Origin: Nitrospinota bacterium
GTDB lineage: Bacteria > Nitrospinota > Nitrospinia > Nitrospinales > VA-1
Assembly: GCA_022567815.1 (NCBI GenBank)
Contig: JADFGI010000167.1
Coordinates: 1 to 6,931 of the forward strand
Direction: 5' to 3'
Length of the DNA stretch: 6,931 bases
The position numbers were made by a program, and so were the translations under genes. This document shows positions 1-6,596 of this stretch, piece by piece. How positions within the stretch are numbered: the first letter of the stretch is position 1; each line of letters begins with the position of its first letter. Below the pieces are notes generated by a model that was given only the letters and a program-made list of their open reading frames with translations, ran no database searches and was not told where the DNA came from.

Positions 1-136
1 CGAAATCAAAGGTATCGAGGTCCGCATTGTCTTTATGCCATATCCACTGAGTGTCGAGCTCAAAAATGTGTTTGAGGATGTGGTAACAATCGTGGTCGCA
101 ATTCGAACCTGGAAAAACAACGACGCCGCACTTCAT
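1..136 (-). CDS. purQ: Phosphoribosylformylglycinamidine synthase subunit PurQ, N-terminal part only
   Basis: The minus strand from the ATG at 136-134 reads MKCGVVVFPGSNCDHDCY and stays open to the window edge, giving about 45 residues. The VVFPGSNCDxD stretch is the characteristic N-terminus of PurQ, the class I glutamine amidotransferase subunit that supplies ammonia to PurL for making formylglycinamidine ribonucleotide in cytosolic purine synthesis. The catalytic cysteine and the His/Glu of the triad lie further on and are outside the window. It follows purS on the same strand, the usual order, but with a gap of 126 nt rather than the usual tight spacing or overlap. There is no good Shine-Dalgarno just before the ATG; an AGAGG lies about 16 nt upstream. 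Identification is firm; completeness cannot be judged. Confidence 0.93.
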   Translation of the reverse strand, partial: MKCGVVVFPGSNCDHDCYHILKHIFELDTQWIWHKDNADLDTFDF

Positions 137-190
137 AGAATTTTTCAGAGAACCTCTAAAAATTGATATTTTTTAGCTTTTGCAATCGCC

Positions 191-258
191 AGCCCCTTAT
201 TTTAAAGGGCTGTCTCATAGTCCAGATTGAATTTTTCGAGGTGCCCCCAGATAAGGGG
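191..258 (-). promoter_or_regulatory. purS-purQ intergenic region with mutually exclusive hairpins
   Basis: Read on the minus strand after the purS stop, this gap contains CCCCTTAT (258-251), GGGG (248-245), AGCCC (211-207) and ATAAGGGG (200-193). The first can pair with the second in a small local hairpin, or with the fourth through an 8-bp perfect long-range match. The fourth can instead pair with the third in a local 21-nt hairpin (191-211) with one mismatch. Such alternatives resemble an attenuator or an mRNA-processing site that would set the purS:purQ ratio. No uridine tract directly follows either hairpin, so simple intrinsic termination is not supported. The pairing is read directly; the regulatory role is inferred. 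Confidence 0.3.
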
Positions 259-262
259 ATAA

Positions 263-511
263 TCATTCCGTTGCAGACAGGGTGTAGCGGTAGGATTCAA
301 TCACCGTATTGGCCAACAGTTTTTCGCACATTTCGCGGACCCGGACCTTGGCCTCTTCCTCGGACACACCTTCTATATGGACTTCCATATATTTGCCCAC
401 TTTCACCTGTTTGACTTCATCGTAGCCAAGGGCGGTGAGGGCATGATGAACGGCCTGACCCTGCGTATCCAGAACGCCCTTTTTGTATGTCACGTGAATT
501 TTTGCCAGCAT
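263..511 (-). CDS. purS: Phosphoribosylformylglycinamidine synthase subunit PurS
   Basis: This encodes 82 residues, the normal size for PurS (about 80-84). The N-terminus MLAKIHVTYKKGVLDTQG and the following ALTALGYDEVKQVKVGKYME segment match the family pattern (VxDPqG, then aLxxLGy..V..vr.GK). PurS is the small subunit that bridges PurL and PurQ in the three-part FGAM synthase found in Gram-positives, archaea and many other bacteria outside the gammaproteobacteria, which instead use a single long PurL. purQ lies downstream on the same strand. The ATG at 511-509 is taken because the family start is conserved, although no clear Shine-Dalgarno precedes it. The plus-strand membrane gene is divergent, so the interval 512-682 should hold the promoters for both. 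I see no convincing -35/-10 pair there; the best candidate is a TTGACC at 589-594 with weak partners. Confidence 0.93.
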   Translation of the reverse strand: MLAKIHVTYKKGVLDTQGQAVHHALTALGYDEVKQVKVGKYMEVHIEGVSEEEAKVRVREMCEKLLANTVIESYRYTLSATE

Positions 512-682
512 GGTTTGGAGAGATTAACATAGAACCCGGAAAAATCCATAATGGATTTGTGAAAAGAAATTGATCCAACGTACAGGCTTTGACCGCAAGC
601 ATATTTTATGATAAACGGAAGTAGATTTGGACTCCATGAGGGTCCCGTTTCCTTCCTTAATGAGTTCCCCTCGTCGAATCGA

Positions 683-2215
683 ATGAACCTTAAAACACCC
701 ATCAGCTTGAACCTTGGTCCTAAACGAAAACAAAGACTGGCGGTATTTTTCTTTTTCTTATCCATTTACCTGCTTACGGGGCAGGGATCTATTCAATCGG
801 CTGACGGGAAAATCATGTACCTTCTCACCCAAAGCCTGGTTGAAAATCACAGCCTGAGTTTTACCGAGCGGGTCAGCCAGGGCGATTCGGAAGGGGAGAA
901 GTATTCCAAATACGGATTTGGAATGAGCGTGCTGGCCGTGCCGTTTTATCTTACGGGAAAAGCGTTGTCATCGGTGCTTCCAGTGGCCCCGTCTTATGCC
1001 ACCCTTTTTTGCGTGAGCATGATCAATGCCCTGATAACCGCCCTCAATTGTCTGCTTATTTACTGTTTTGGTTGTGAAAGATTCGGTTTTTCTCACCGGA
1101 CCTCCGCTCTGCTGGCTTTTGGGTACGGATTGTCTACCATTGCCTGGTTTTATTCTGAGGATTTCATGAGCGAACCGGCAACCTCCCTGTTAATGCTGAC
1201 CGCCGTTTTTTTATTGACGGGGCGTGATGCGGCAAAAAATACACGGACCCTGCTGTTGGCGGGAGTTTTCCTTGGCCTGGCCTCGACCTTCCGGTTGGCC
1301 ACCTTGGTGGTGGTTCCCGGTTTTCTACTTTACCTGACTTTCGCTAAAGAAAAATCTCAATCGTGGAACCTCACGGACCGTGTTCTTGATGCGGCGAGGT
1401 TTCTGGTCCCCATTGCATGTTTTATTTGTCTTATCTTTTTATACAATTACGTTCGATTTCAGAATTTCTTTGAAACGGGGTATGAAAAAGGATTTGGATC
1501 CGAGGGATGGACCGGATTGTTCGGCATTCTTTTTTCCCCCGGAAAATCCATTTTTTTATATAATCCTCTTCTTTTGGTTGGCTGTCTGGCTCTGCCGGCG
1601 TTTATTAAAACAAGAAGCAAAATGTCCTTCCTTTTTGGATGGATCATTCTGGCTCACCTGTTGCTTTTTTCTTTCTGGCACAGCTGGTATGGCGGATCGG
1701 GCTGGGGACCCCGATTGATGCTTGTAGTGCTTCCGTATCTAATTCTACCTGTGGGTTTTCTTTTGGAAGGGGCGAAGGGAAAGGCAAGAGCAGGAATCGT
1801 GGCTGTCATGATTTTGGGGTTTTTGATTCAAATCCCTTCGGTGACGGTCAATATTTCCCGTTACTATTACGATTTGCGGCAGCAGTATCAGGAAAAGGCT
1901 CACGACATGCTATTGTATTCCCCGGCGTATTCTCCGCTCATCGGCCAGGTGAAGCAAGTGGCCAAAGTTTTCAAACGGTTGCATGACAAGGAATTTGTGG
2001 ACCAACTGGTAACCCAGGCTCTGGCCGGAAAAACATTTTTGGGGACCTCGGATAACGAGGTGCTGGAAAAAGGCCTCGCCGTCAACGCGCCGAATTTCTG
2101 GTGGTATTTCATGTATTTGTTCGGGTTTTCTGCCTGGCTTACCTTTTTTCCGGTCATTGTTCTCTTGTCCATCAGCATGTTTTGCGGATATAAGTTATAT
2201 ATAAATCAAGAATAA
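683..2215 (+). CDS. Multi-pass membrane protein, GT-C-type glycosyltransferase-like
   Basis: This encodes 510 residues from the ATG at 683. An in-frame ATG at 608 would add 25 polar residues and neither has a good Shine-Dalgarno. I prefer 683 because a short basic stretch (KRKQR) followed directly by the first membrane segment (AVFFFFLSIYLL) is a typical start. About ten hydrophobic segments follow, spread over the whole length. The loop after the first one carries SADG (Asp41), where GT-C enzymes of the ArnT/PMT type keep an acidic residue. FSPGKSIFLYNPLL (about 284-297) and WYGGSGWGPR (about 335-344) followed by a hydrophobic segment resemble motifs of uncharacterised GT-C-like membrane proteins. 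By analogy it would transfer a sugar from a lipid carrier at the periplasmic face of the inner membrane. Donor and acceptor cannot be told. The family placement is from remembered motifs, not from a search. Confidence 0.6.
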   Translation: MNLKTPISLNLGPKRKQRLAVFFFFLSIYLLTGQGSIQSADGKIMYLLTQSLVENHSLSFTERVSQGDSEGEKYSKYGFGMSVLAVPFYLTGKALSSVLPVAPSYATLFCVSMINALITALNCLLIYCFGCERFGFSHRTSALLAFGYGLSTIAWFYSEDFMSEPATSLLMLTAVFLLTGRDAAKNTRTLLLAGVFLGLASTFRLATLVVVPGFLLYLTFAKEKSQSWNLTDRVLDAARFLVPIACFICLIFLYNYVRFQNFFETGYEKGFGSEGWTGLFGILFSPGKSIFLYNPLLLVGCLALPAFIKTRSKMSFLFGWIILAHLLLFSFWHSWYGGSGWGPRLMLVVLPYLILPVGFLLEGAKGKARAGIVAVMILGFLIQIPSVTVNISRYYYDLRQQYQEKAHDMLLYSPAYSPLIGQVKQVAKVFKRLHDKEFVDQLVTQALAGKTFLGTSDNEVLEKGLAVNAPNFWWYFMYLFGFSAWLTFFPVIVLLSISMFCGYKLYINQE

Positions 2216-2243
2216 AGAATTGAGAATATAGAATTATGAATGA
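2209..2243 (+). repeat. Heptanucleotide tandem tract (RGAATNN x5)
   Basis: Five 7-bp units follow each other exactly: AGAATAA, AGAATTG, AGAATAT, AGAATTA and TGAATGA. The tract covers the stop codon of the membrane-protein gene (2213-2215) and the upstream in-frame ATG (2240) of the aldolase ORF. Because 7 is not a multiple of 3, gain or loss of a unit would shift frame and change the spacing between the two genes. The units are imperfect outside GAAT, so slippage may be slow. Confidence 0.6.
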
Positions 2244-2302
2244 ACGGGAGATTTTCTTGCCCGAAACTTTTTCGGTTAACATTAACAAACGAAAAAATTG
2301 CA

Positions 2303-4519
2303 ATGAAAAATCAATGGAATGATTCTGATGCCGAAGCGGCGGTAAAAACTTACAAGGATGTTTCAGAGGACCTTGCACTTCGAGTGTATACCTCGCGGTT
2401 GATCGGAGCCGATCCTGCCTTGGTCCTGCATGGCGGCGGCAACACATCCGTCAAGTCCTCCGCAAAAAACCGAGTGGGTGAGACGGTCCCGACCCTTTAC
2501 GTCAAGGGCAGTGGATGGGATCTGGATACTTTGGAACCGCCCGGTCTGCCGGGAGTCAAGCTGGACGCTCTGCTCAAACTGAGACAGCTGGATAGCCTCA
2601 GTGATGAAGATATGGTCAACGAACAACGCATCAATCTATTGGACGCTTCCTCGCCCAATCCCTCGGTGGAAACCCTGCTACATGCGTTTCTTCCGCACAA
2701 GTTCGTCGATCATTCCCATGCCGATTCGATTCTGGTGATCGCCAACCAGCCGAATACGGAAGAACTATGCCGTGAAATTTATGGCGATACGTTTGCGCTG
2801 GTTCCCTACATCATGCCCGGATTCCTGCTGGCCAAGGCGTCGGCGGAGGCGTATGAGAAAAATCCCAATGTACGCGGCCTAGTCCTGGTCAATCATGGCC
2901 TGTTCACTTTCGGAGAGACGGCGAAAGAGAGTTACGACCGCCACATCGAGGCTGTGACCCTGGCCGAGGAATTCATCGCCGGGAAAAAAAAGAAATCCCT
3001 GACGCCATCCAATGGATCGAAAATCGCTCTGGGCCGTGAAGAAATTTTTGCCAAAGTCGCCCCGGTGTTGCGCGGATTGTATGCCGATCAGACCGGACTT
3101 TCGTGGACGGTCCACCAGCGAGAGGATTCCGCCGCTTACGAGTTTGCTTCAAGTAAAGAGTGCGCGACCTGGTCACAGATAGGCACCGTTACCCCCGACC
3201 ACGTCATCCGCACTAAACAAAAACCGCTGTTACTGAATCTGCAATCTCTGGATGATCCGGATGCGCTGTGGGAGGAAATTTCCCGGTCTTTGGATACGTA
3301 TATAGAAAATTATCATCATTATTTCCAAACCAACAAACAGGCCAAGGAGGTGGAAGCTCGGCAAAAAAGTTCGAACCAAAACCAAGAAGCGTTGCACGGC
3401 GTGAGCAAGCTCGCCCCACGCGGAGTGGTGGAGGCTCGGCAAAAAAGTTCGAACCAAAATCAAGAAGCGCCGCACGGCGTGAGCAAACTCGCCCCACGCG
3501 GAGTGGTGGAGAAAAAAGAACTCGACCCGCTTCCCCGCGTGATTCTTCTCGCCGGGGTGGGCCTCATCACTATAGGCAAGACCGTCAAGGAAACCGGGAT
3601 CGCGGCGGATATCTACCAGCACACGATAGACGTCATTCACAAAGCCTTTTCGGTGGGGCAATACACGCCCCTCAAGGATGACGACCTTTTTGATATGGAA
3701 TACTGGTCGCTGGAGCAGGCGAAACTGGGGAAAAGCAAACCCAAAAAATTGCAGGGCAAAGTCGTTGCGATCTCCGGCGCGGCGTCGGGCATCGGTCTCG
3801 CCACGGCCCGGCTGTTCGCCGAGCATGGCGCCAATTTGTTTCTGCTCGATCGTGACGGCGAACAGCTTAGCGCCGCCAAAGCGGGTCTGCAAAAAGATCT
3901 TAAAGCCAGCGTCGTCACCCATGTGGTGGATGTGACCGATGAACAGGCAATTCAAACAGCTTTCGATCATCTGGCGCAAACGTTTGGCGGACTGGATATT
4001 CTGATCTCAAACGCGGGCAACGCCATGCAGGGAAGGATCGGCGATGTCGGTTCGGATGAACTGCGGGCCAGTTTCGACTTGAACTTCTTCGCCCATCAGG
4101 CCCTGGCTTCCCGGGCGGTGAAACTGTTTCTTGCTCAGCGAACCGGCGGCGTTCTGCTTTTCAACGCTTCCAAGGCGGCGTTCAATCCAGGGAAAAATTT
4201 TGGTCCGTACGCGTTGCCTAAATCAGCCGTGGTGGCCCTCACCAAGCAATACGCACTGGATTACGGCAAGGAAGGAATCCGCTCCAACGCGGTGAACGCC
4301 GACCGGGTGCGCACGGGACTGTTCACCCCCGATTTCATCAAAGAACGATCAGCCGCGCGCGGCTTGACGCCGGACGATTATTTCAAAAACAATCTGCTTG
4401 AGAAAGAAGTGTTCGACACCGATGTGGCGCAAGGCTTCCTCGACCTTGCGCTGGCGGAAAAAACCACAGGAAGCGTCATCACCATAGACGGCGGCAACAT
4501 AGCGGCCAGTCCGAGATGA
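2303..4519 (+). CDS. Bifunctional class II aldolase / short-chain dehydrogenase (rhamnulose-1-phosphate aldolase/SDR type)
   Basis: This encodes 738 residues from the ATG at 2303, chosen because MKNQWNDSDA matches the short N-terminus of the family; an in-frame ATG at 2240 would add 21 residues. The N-terminal half is a class II aldolase: HGGGNTSVK at 43-51, zinc ligands H137 and H139 in DHSHAD, and H198 in NHGLFTFG. The C-terminal third is a classical SDR: glycine-rich SGAASGIG at 491-498 for NAD(P), NAG at 570-572, and catalytic Ser623, Tyr636 and Lys640 (YALPK), with the usual 13-residue Ser-Tyr spacing. Proteins of this build, such as Bacillus YuxG, are annotated as splitting a deoxysugar phosphate into dihydroxyacetone phosphate and lactaldehyde and oxidising the aldehyde; the true substrate here is unknown. 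No other sugar-catabolic gene is nearby. The oddity is a 52-residue insertion (350-401) made of two tandem copies, in the linker before the conserved LPRVILLAGVGLITIG. An Smr gene starts 6 nt after the stop. Confidence 0.9.
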   Translation: MKNQWNDSDAEAAVKTYKDVSEDLALRVYTSRLIGADPALVLHGGGNTSVKSSAKNRVGETVPTLYVKGSGWDLDTLEPPGLPGVKLDALLKLRQLDSLSDEDMVNEQRINLLDASSPNPSVETLLHAFLPHKFVDHSHADSILVIANQPNTEELCREIYGDTFALVPYIMPGFLLAKASAEAYEKNPNVRGLVLVNHGLFTFGETAKESYDRHIEAVTLAEEFIAGKKKKSLTPSNGSKIALGREEIFAKVAPVLRGLYADQTGLSWTVHQREDSAAYEFASSKECATWSQIGTVTPDHVIRTKQKPLLLNLQSLDDPDALWEEISRSLDTYIENYHHYFQTNKQAKEVEARQKSSNQNQEALHGVSKLAPRGVVEARQKSSNQNQEAPHGVSKLAPRGVVEKKELDPLPRVILLAGVGLITIGKTVKETGIAADIYQHTIDVIHKAFSVGQYTPLKDDDLFDMEYWSLEQAKLGKSKPKKLQGKVVAISGAASGIGLATARLFAEHGANLFLLDRDGEQLSAAKAGLQKDLKASVVTHVVDVTDEQAIQTAFDHLAQTFGGLDILISNAGNAMQGRIGDVGSDELRASFDLNFFAHQALASRAVKLFLAQRTGGVLLFNASKAAFNPGKNFGPYALPKSAVVALTKQYALDYGKEGIRSNAVNADRVRTGLFTPDFIKERSAARGLTPDDYFKNNLLEKEVFDTDVAQGFLDLALAEKTTGSVITIDGGNIAASPR
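3350..3427 (+). repeat. In-frame tandem repeat, copy 1 (78 bp, 26 residues)
   Basis: The unit begins GTGGAAGCTCGGC and ends CACGCGGAGTG; it encodes 26 residues with RQKSSNQNQEA and HGVSKLAPRG at its core. It differs from the next copy at 5 of 78 positions. It contains an interrupted palindrome, GCGT-GAGC-AA-GCTC, then ACGC after five bases, as in REP-like hairpins. The residues are polar and basic, unlike the surrounding aldolase sequence, and other members of the family appear to pass straight from the YxxYF region to the LPRV motif. Confidence 0.85.
3428..3511 (+). repeat. In-frame tandem repeat, copy 2, with start of a third unit
   Basis: The second 78-bp copy directly abuts the first and is followed by GTGGAG (3506-3511), the first six bases of another unit, where the match ends. 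This places the insertion boundaries at 3350 and about 3511. The length, a multiple of three, keeps the dehydrogenase domain in frame. One substitution relative to copy 1 shortens the inner palindrome stem (GCTC becomes ACTC). Copy number may vary between strains by recombination between units. Confidence 0.85.
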
Positions 4520-4525
4520 ACTCTC

Positions 4526-5107
4526 GTGACGGAACGCGGCAAAACAAAGACGGCGAAAAATCAGGACACAGAAGACCAAACGCTGTGGCACTCCGCCATG
4601 CAGGATGTGAAGCCCCTGAAAAAAGATGCGGACCCGGAGGAAACCGGCGAGCCCGCCGGTGAGCCTGAAGACGCAGCGACAAAGACCCAACCTTCCAAAA
4701 TCCCGGATACGCCAAAGGAGCCGCCCCCTGTAGCCGGTATCGACCGGCGCACCGAGGAAAAACTGCGTCAGGGAAAGTTTCCCATCGAAGGCCGCCTCGA
4801 CCTGCACGGCCACACTCAAGCCCAGGCGCACAACGAGCTGATTCAGTTCATCACAAGGGGATTCGAGCAGGGACGACGTTGTCTGCTGGTGATCACGGGA
4901 AAAGGCAGCGGCGGGGGAAGGGAAGAGGAAGGCTGGTTCGAGTCCGAAACCGGAGTGCTGAGAAGAGAGGTCCCGCGCTGGCTGACCGTGTGGCCGCTTG
5001 CGGAAAAGGTGATCGCGTTCACCCCGGCGCAACCCAAACACGGCGGCGAGGGGGCGCTGTACGTTTATCTGCGGCGGAGAAAACCACGGGAAGCGTCATC
5101 ACCATAG
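4526..5107 (+). CDS. Smr-domain protein (putative nuclease / MutS2 C-terminal-like)
   Basis: This encodes 193 residues from a GTG 6 nt after the aldolase/dehydrogenase stop, suggesting translational coupling. The next in-frame ATG (4598) would cut off part of LWHSAMQDVKPL, a segment that looks conserved in stand-alone Smr proteins, so the GTG is preferred. Residues about 30-70 are acidic, Pro/Glu-rich and probably disordered. The Smr domain follows: LDLHGHT at 91-97, TGKGSG at 124-129, GVLRREVPRWL from 143, and HGGEGALYVYLRRR at 172-185. Smr domains bind and nick branched DNA or cleave RNA; which applies here is unknown. The family normally stops soon after LRRR. Here the last eight residues, KPREASSP, are read out of frame from a copy of the end of the neighbouring dehydrogenase gene, so the natural C-terminus has been replaced. 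Confidence 0.85.
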   Translation: MTERGKTKTAKNQDTEDQTLWHSAMQDVKPLKKDADPEETGEPAGEPEDAATKTQPSKIPDTPKEPPPVAGIDRRTEEKLRQGKFPIEGRLDLHGHTQAQAHNELIQFITRGFEQGRRCLLVITGKGSGGGREEEGWFESETGVLRREVPRWLTVWPLAEKVIAFTPAQPKHGGEGALYVYLRRRKPREASSP

Positions 5108-5139
5108 ACGGCGGCTACATCGCCGCCAGCCTAAGGTAA
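5071..5139 (+). pseudogene. Duplicate of the aldolase/dehydrogenase 3' end (SDR tail remnant)
   Basis: These 69 bp align without gaps to 4451-4519, the last 23 codons of the upstream gene, with 57 identities, including 20 identical bases at the centre. In that frame they read AEKTTGSVITIDGG followed by YIAASLR and TAA. Six of the ten codons that differ are silent and a seventh swaps one stop codon for another, so this piece diverged while still translated as a dehydrogenase and is not a decayed recent copy. Only this tail remains: upstream of 5071 the sequence is Smr. It overlaps the end of the Smr ORF in a different frame. Confidence 0.85.
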
Positions 5140-5151
5140 CGGTGTGCCTTG

Positions 5152-5201
5152 ACGGGCGATAAACTGTTTGCCCGTAGATTAGGTGATCTTAAACCCACCT
5201 A
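5152..5201. terminator. Two successive hairpins after the Smr gene, possible terminator region
   Basis: ACGGGC (5152-5157) pairs perfectly with GCCCGT (5170-5175), and TAGGTG (5180-5185) with CACCTA (5196-5201). They lie between the plus-strand block and the convergent minus-strand gene that stops at 5235. Neither is followed directly by a T-run; the nearest is six T at 5231-5236. Factor-independent termination is therefore only a possibility. Confidence 0.3.
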
Positions 5202-5234
5202 TATCCTAACCTATTGTGATATTTAAGTTATTTT

Positions 5235-6278
5235 TTAGTTCTTGAATTCAAGGGGTGCTTCGATTTCTTCAAAGTCAACTACCTCTTCCAACCAACTATA
5301 CCGACCAACGGAACTTGGTAATCCGTGCTTCCATATGTGCGATGAAATTGAAATTGAGACCCGAACTAGTTTTTTAATGCCTAAAAGGGTTAAGGCATCA
5401 TCGCTCCATCCTCCCAATTTGACATTTTCTATTGATTTAAACTTTGGACGGAGACCAGCTTTAACGCAGATTTTACGTATTTGTTCTTTCTCAATATCCC
5501 CTGATTTCAGAATATTGAACCCCTCTTCCCAGATAACACCTCTTAATTTATGTAAACAACTAGGGTGGATTCAAGTAGTATATTCATCCTGAGTCATTCC
5601 TTTTATATTGGTCTTAAAATATTTTTCAAATGACAATGGGATTGTTTTGGTGTCATCACAACGTTGTCGTTCCATTATCGGAAATTGAACACGACCTCGG
5701 ATTGGATGACAAAGATAAAAATTGTTTTTCCCAACAAGTTTGGCGTAAATAGCATATTTTAATTGAGTATCAAGAATGTAACAAATTTTCTTTATTTCGA
5801 TTCCTATTTTTCGCTCGAGGTCTTCAAGTTTCGGCTCTTGTAAAAACTTTTCTAGTGAAAAAACGTATTGTCGCTTAACTAGGGACTTGTGAAATTCCCG
5901 AACCCATCTCTCTTGGTGAAGCGAAATCCATTTTCTCAATCCCACTTGGTTGGCCGTGGCCCCAGGCTTGAAATTCTGGAAAAATTCATTAAATTCATTA
6001 TCTTTAATTTGAAGCGGTTCTGAAGCGGGATTTTGTTCCAACAAAAAAACGTCTGAATCTCGCCGCGCTAAATCCCTTATGAGGGTTGGCCCCGAAGGAA
6101 GATCATCCTCGGCCCAAGGTTCTGTTGGAACCCCTATCCCGTAACGTACTTTCTCACTGTAAATAAATAGGTCCGCGAGTTTACCAGCGGATTCCTCTGC
6201 CCAAGGGTCACAAGGGCCATCTCGAAACAGGGATTCAATACCAACCAGGGTTGTGTAGTCAATTAAGGGGGTATTCAT
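5235..6278 (-). pseudogene. Hypothetical protein of unknown family, interrupted by one in-frame TGA
   Basis: From the ATG at 6278-6276 the minus strand encodes 235 residues, then a TGA at 5573-5571, then 111 more codons in the same frame before TAA at 5237-5235. The continuation (IHPSCLHKLRGVIWEEGF..., ending in EAPLEFKN) has normal protein composition, so the gene was probably about 347 residues and was broken by one change; CGA to TGA is the simplest. If the stop is real, the product is the 235-residue form. I recognise no domain, signal peptide or membrane segment. The sequence is charged and rich in Lys/Glu, with Trp-Ala-Glu repeated near the N-terminus (PWAEES, PWAEDD). Base composition is clearly more AT-rich than in the genes to the left, suggesting transfer. 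The Shine-Dalgarno is weak (AGG close to the ATG). It is convergent with the Smr gene and has no visible operon partner. Confidence 0.6.
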
Positions 6279-6291
6279 TGCCTAAATTGCG

Positions 6292-6364
6292 ATGAGAGAA
6301 ATTAATTATTCCAATGTTCATAATGACACCAAATACATTAAATAACCGTCAAAATTTCTCTCAT
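6292..6364. repeat. 12-bp perfect inverted repeat flanking the promoter region
   Basis: ATGAGAGAAATT (6292-6303) is the exact reverse complement of AATTTCTCTCAT (6353-6364), with 49 bp between. One arm overlaps the expected transcription start of the minus-strand gene and the other lies upstream of its candidate -35. This fits an operator pair for a looping regulator. It could also be the terminal repeats of a 73-bp miniature element; no target duplication is obvious. Confidence 0.5.
6305..6332 (-). promoter_or_regulatory. Candidate promoter for the minus-strand orphan gene
   Basis: On the minus strand TTGGTG (6332-6327) and AATAAT (6310-6305) are separated by 16 bp, a fair sigma-70-like pair in AT-rich DNA. 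A start near 6298 would give a leader of about 20 nt before the ATG at 6278. AT-rich sequence yields such pairs by chance, so support is moderate. Confidence 0.35.
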
Positions 6365-6389
6365 TTGTTAGGCTAAGCTAAGACCCATT

Positions 6390-6406
6390 TCCCGCAAAAA
6401 GCGGGA
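6390..6406. other. Small perfect hairpin TCCCGC-AAAAA-GCGGGA
   Basis: A 6-bp perfect stem closes a 5-nt loop. No T-run follows on either strand, so it is not a standard terminator. It sits between the orphan gene's promoter region and the tRNA-side terminator. Confidence 0.4.
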
Positions 6407-6448
6407 CTATAGTGGGAGAGAGTATAAATTCCTTTTCAGGCCGAAATG

Positions 6449-6467
6449 CTACCCAAAACACTACCCA
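6449..6467. repeat. Direct repeat CTACCCA x2, 12 bp apart
   Basis: CTACCCA occurs at 6449-6455 and again at 6461-6467, about one helical turn apart, some 50 bp beyond the 3' end of the tRNA fragment. Closely phased short direct repeats beside a tRNA attachment site can be arm-type integrase or accessory-protein sites. The function is inferred from position only. Confidence 0.4.
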
Positions 6468-6471
6468 TAAT

Positions 6472-6506
6472 AAAAAAAGGGCTACCGCCGATTGCGGTAA
6501 CCCTTT
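6472..6506 (-). terminator. Intrinsic terminator downstream of tRNA-Pro
   Basis: On the minus strand GGGTTACCGC (6503-6494) pairs with GCGGTAGCCC (6488-6479) through one T-G wobble, with a 5-nt loop, extended by three further A-T pairs at the base. Seven T follow (6478-6472). This is a strong factor-independent terminator 9 nt after the CCA end of the tRNA fragment, in the same direction, and is most simply the original terminator of the tRNA-Pro gene. Confidence 0.85.
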
Positions 6507-6514
6507 AACTTTAC

Positions 6515-6560
<46 letters not shown>

Positions 6561-6596
6561 ATTGGTGTGTTCTTTTTGAGAGTCTTGACGCAACTC

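Noticed and set aside
608..682. Upstream 25-codon extension of the membrane-protein gene from the ATG at 608
   Set aside because: The extension is polar, has no Shine-Dalgarno, and would put the first membrane segment unusually far from the start. It is kept only as an alternative start.
3230..3979. 249-codon open frame on the minus strand opposite the aldolase/dehydrogenase gene
   Set aside because: It lies wholly antisense to a gene with clear catalytic motifs. Its openness follows from GC-rich codon use and the tandem repeat, and no family resemblance is seen.
4349..5041. 230-codon minus-strand open frame across the dehydrogenase end and the Smr gene
   Set aside because: It is antisense to two recognisable genes, and its translation shows no domain.
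5571..5573. TGA read as selenocysteine
   Set aside because: No stem-loop of SECIS type follows immediately, there is no nearby Cys/Sec redox motif, and the flanking residues are not of a known selenoprotein.
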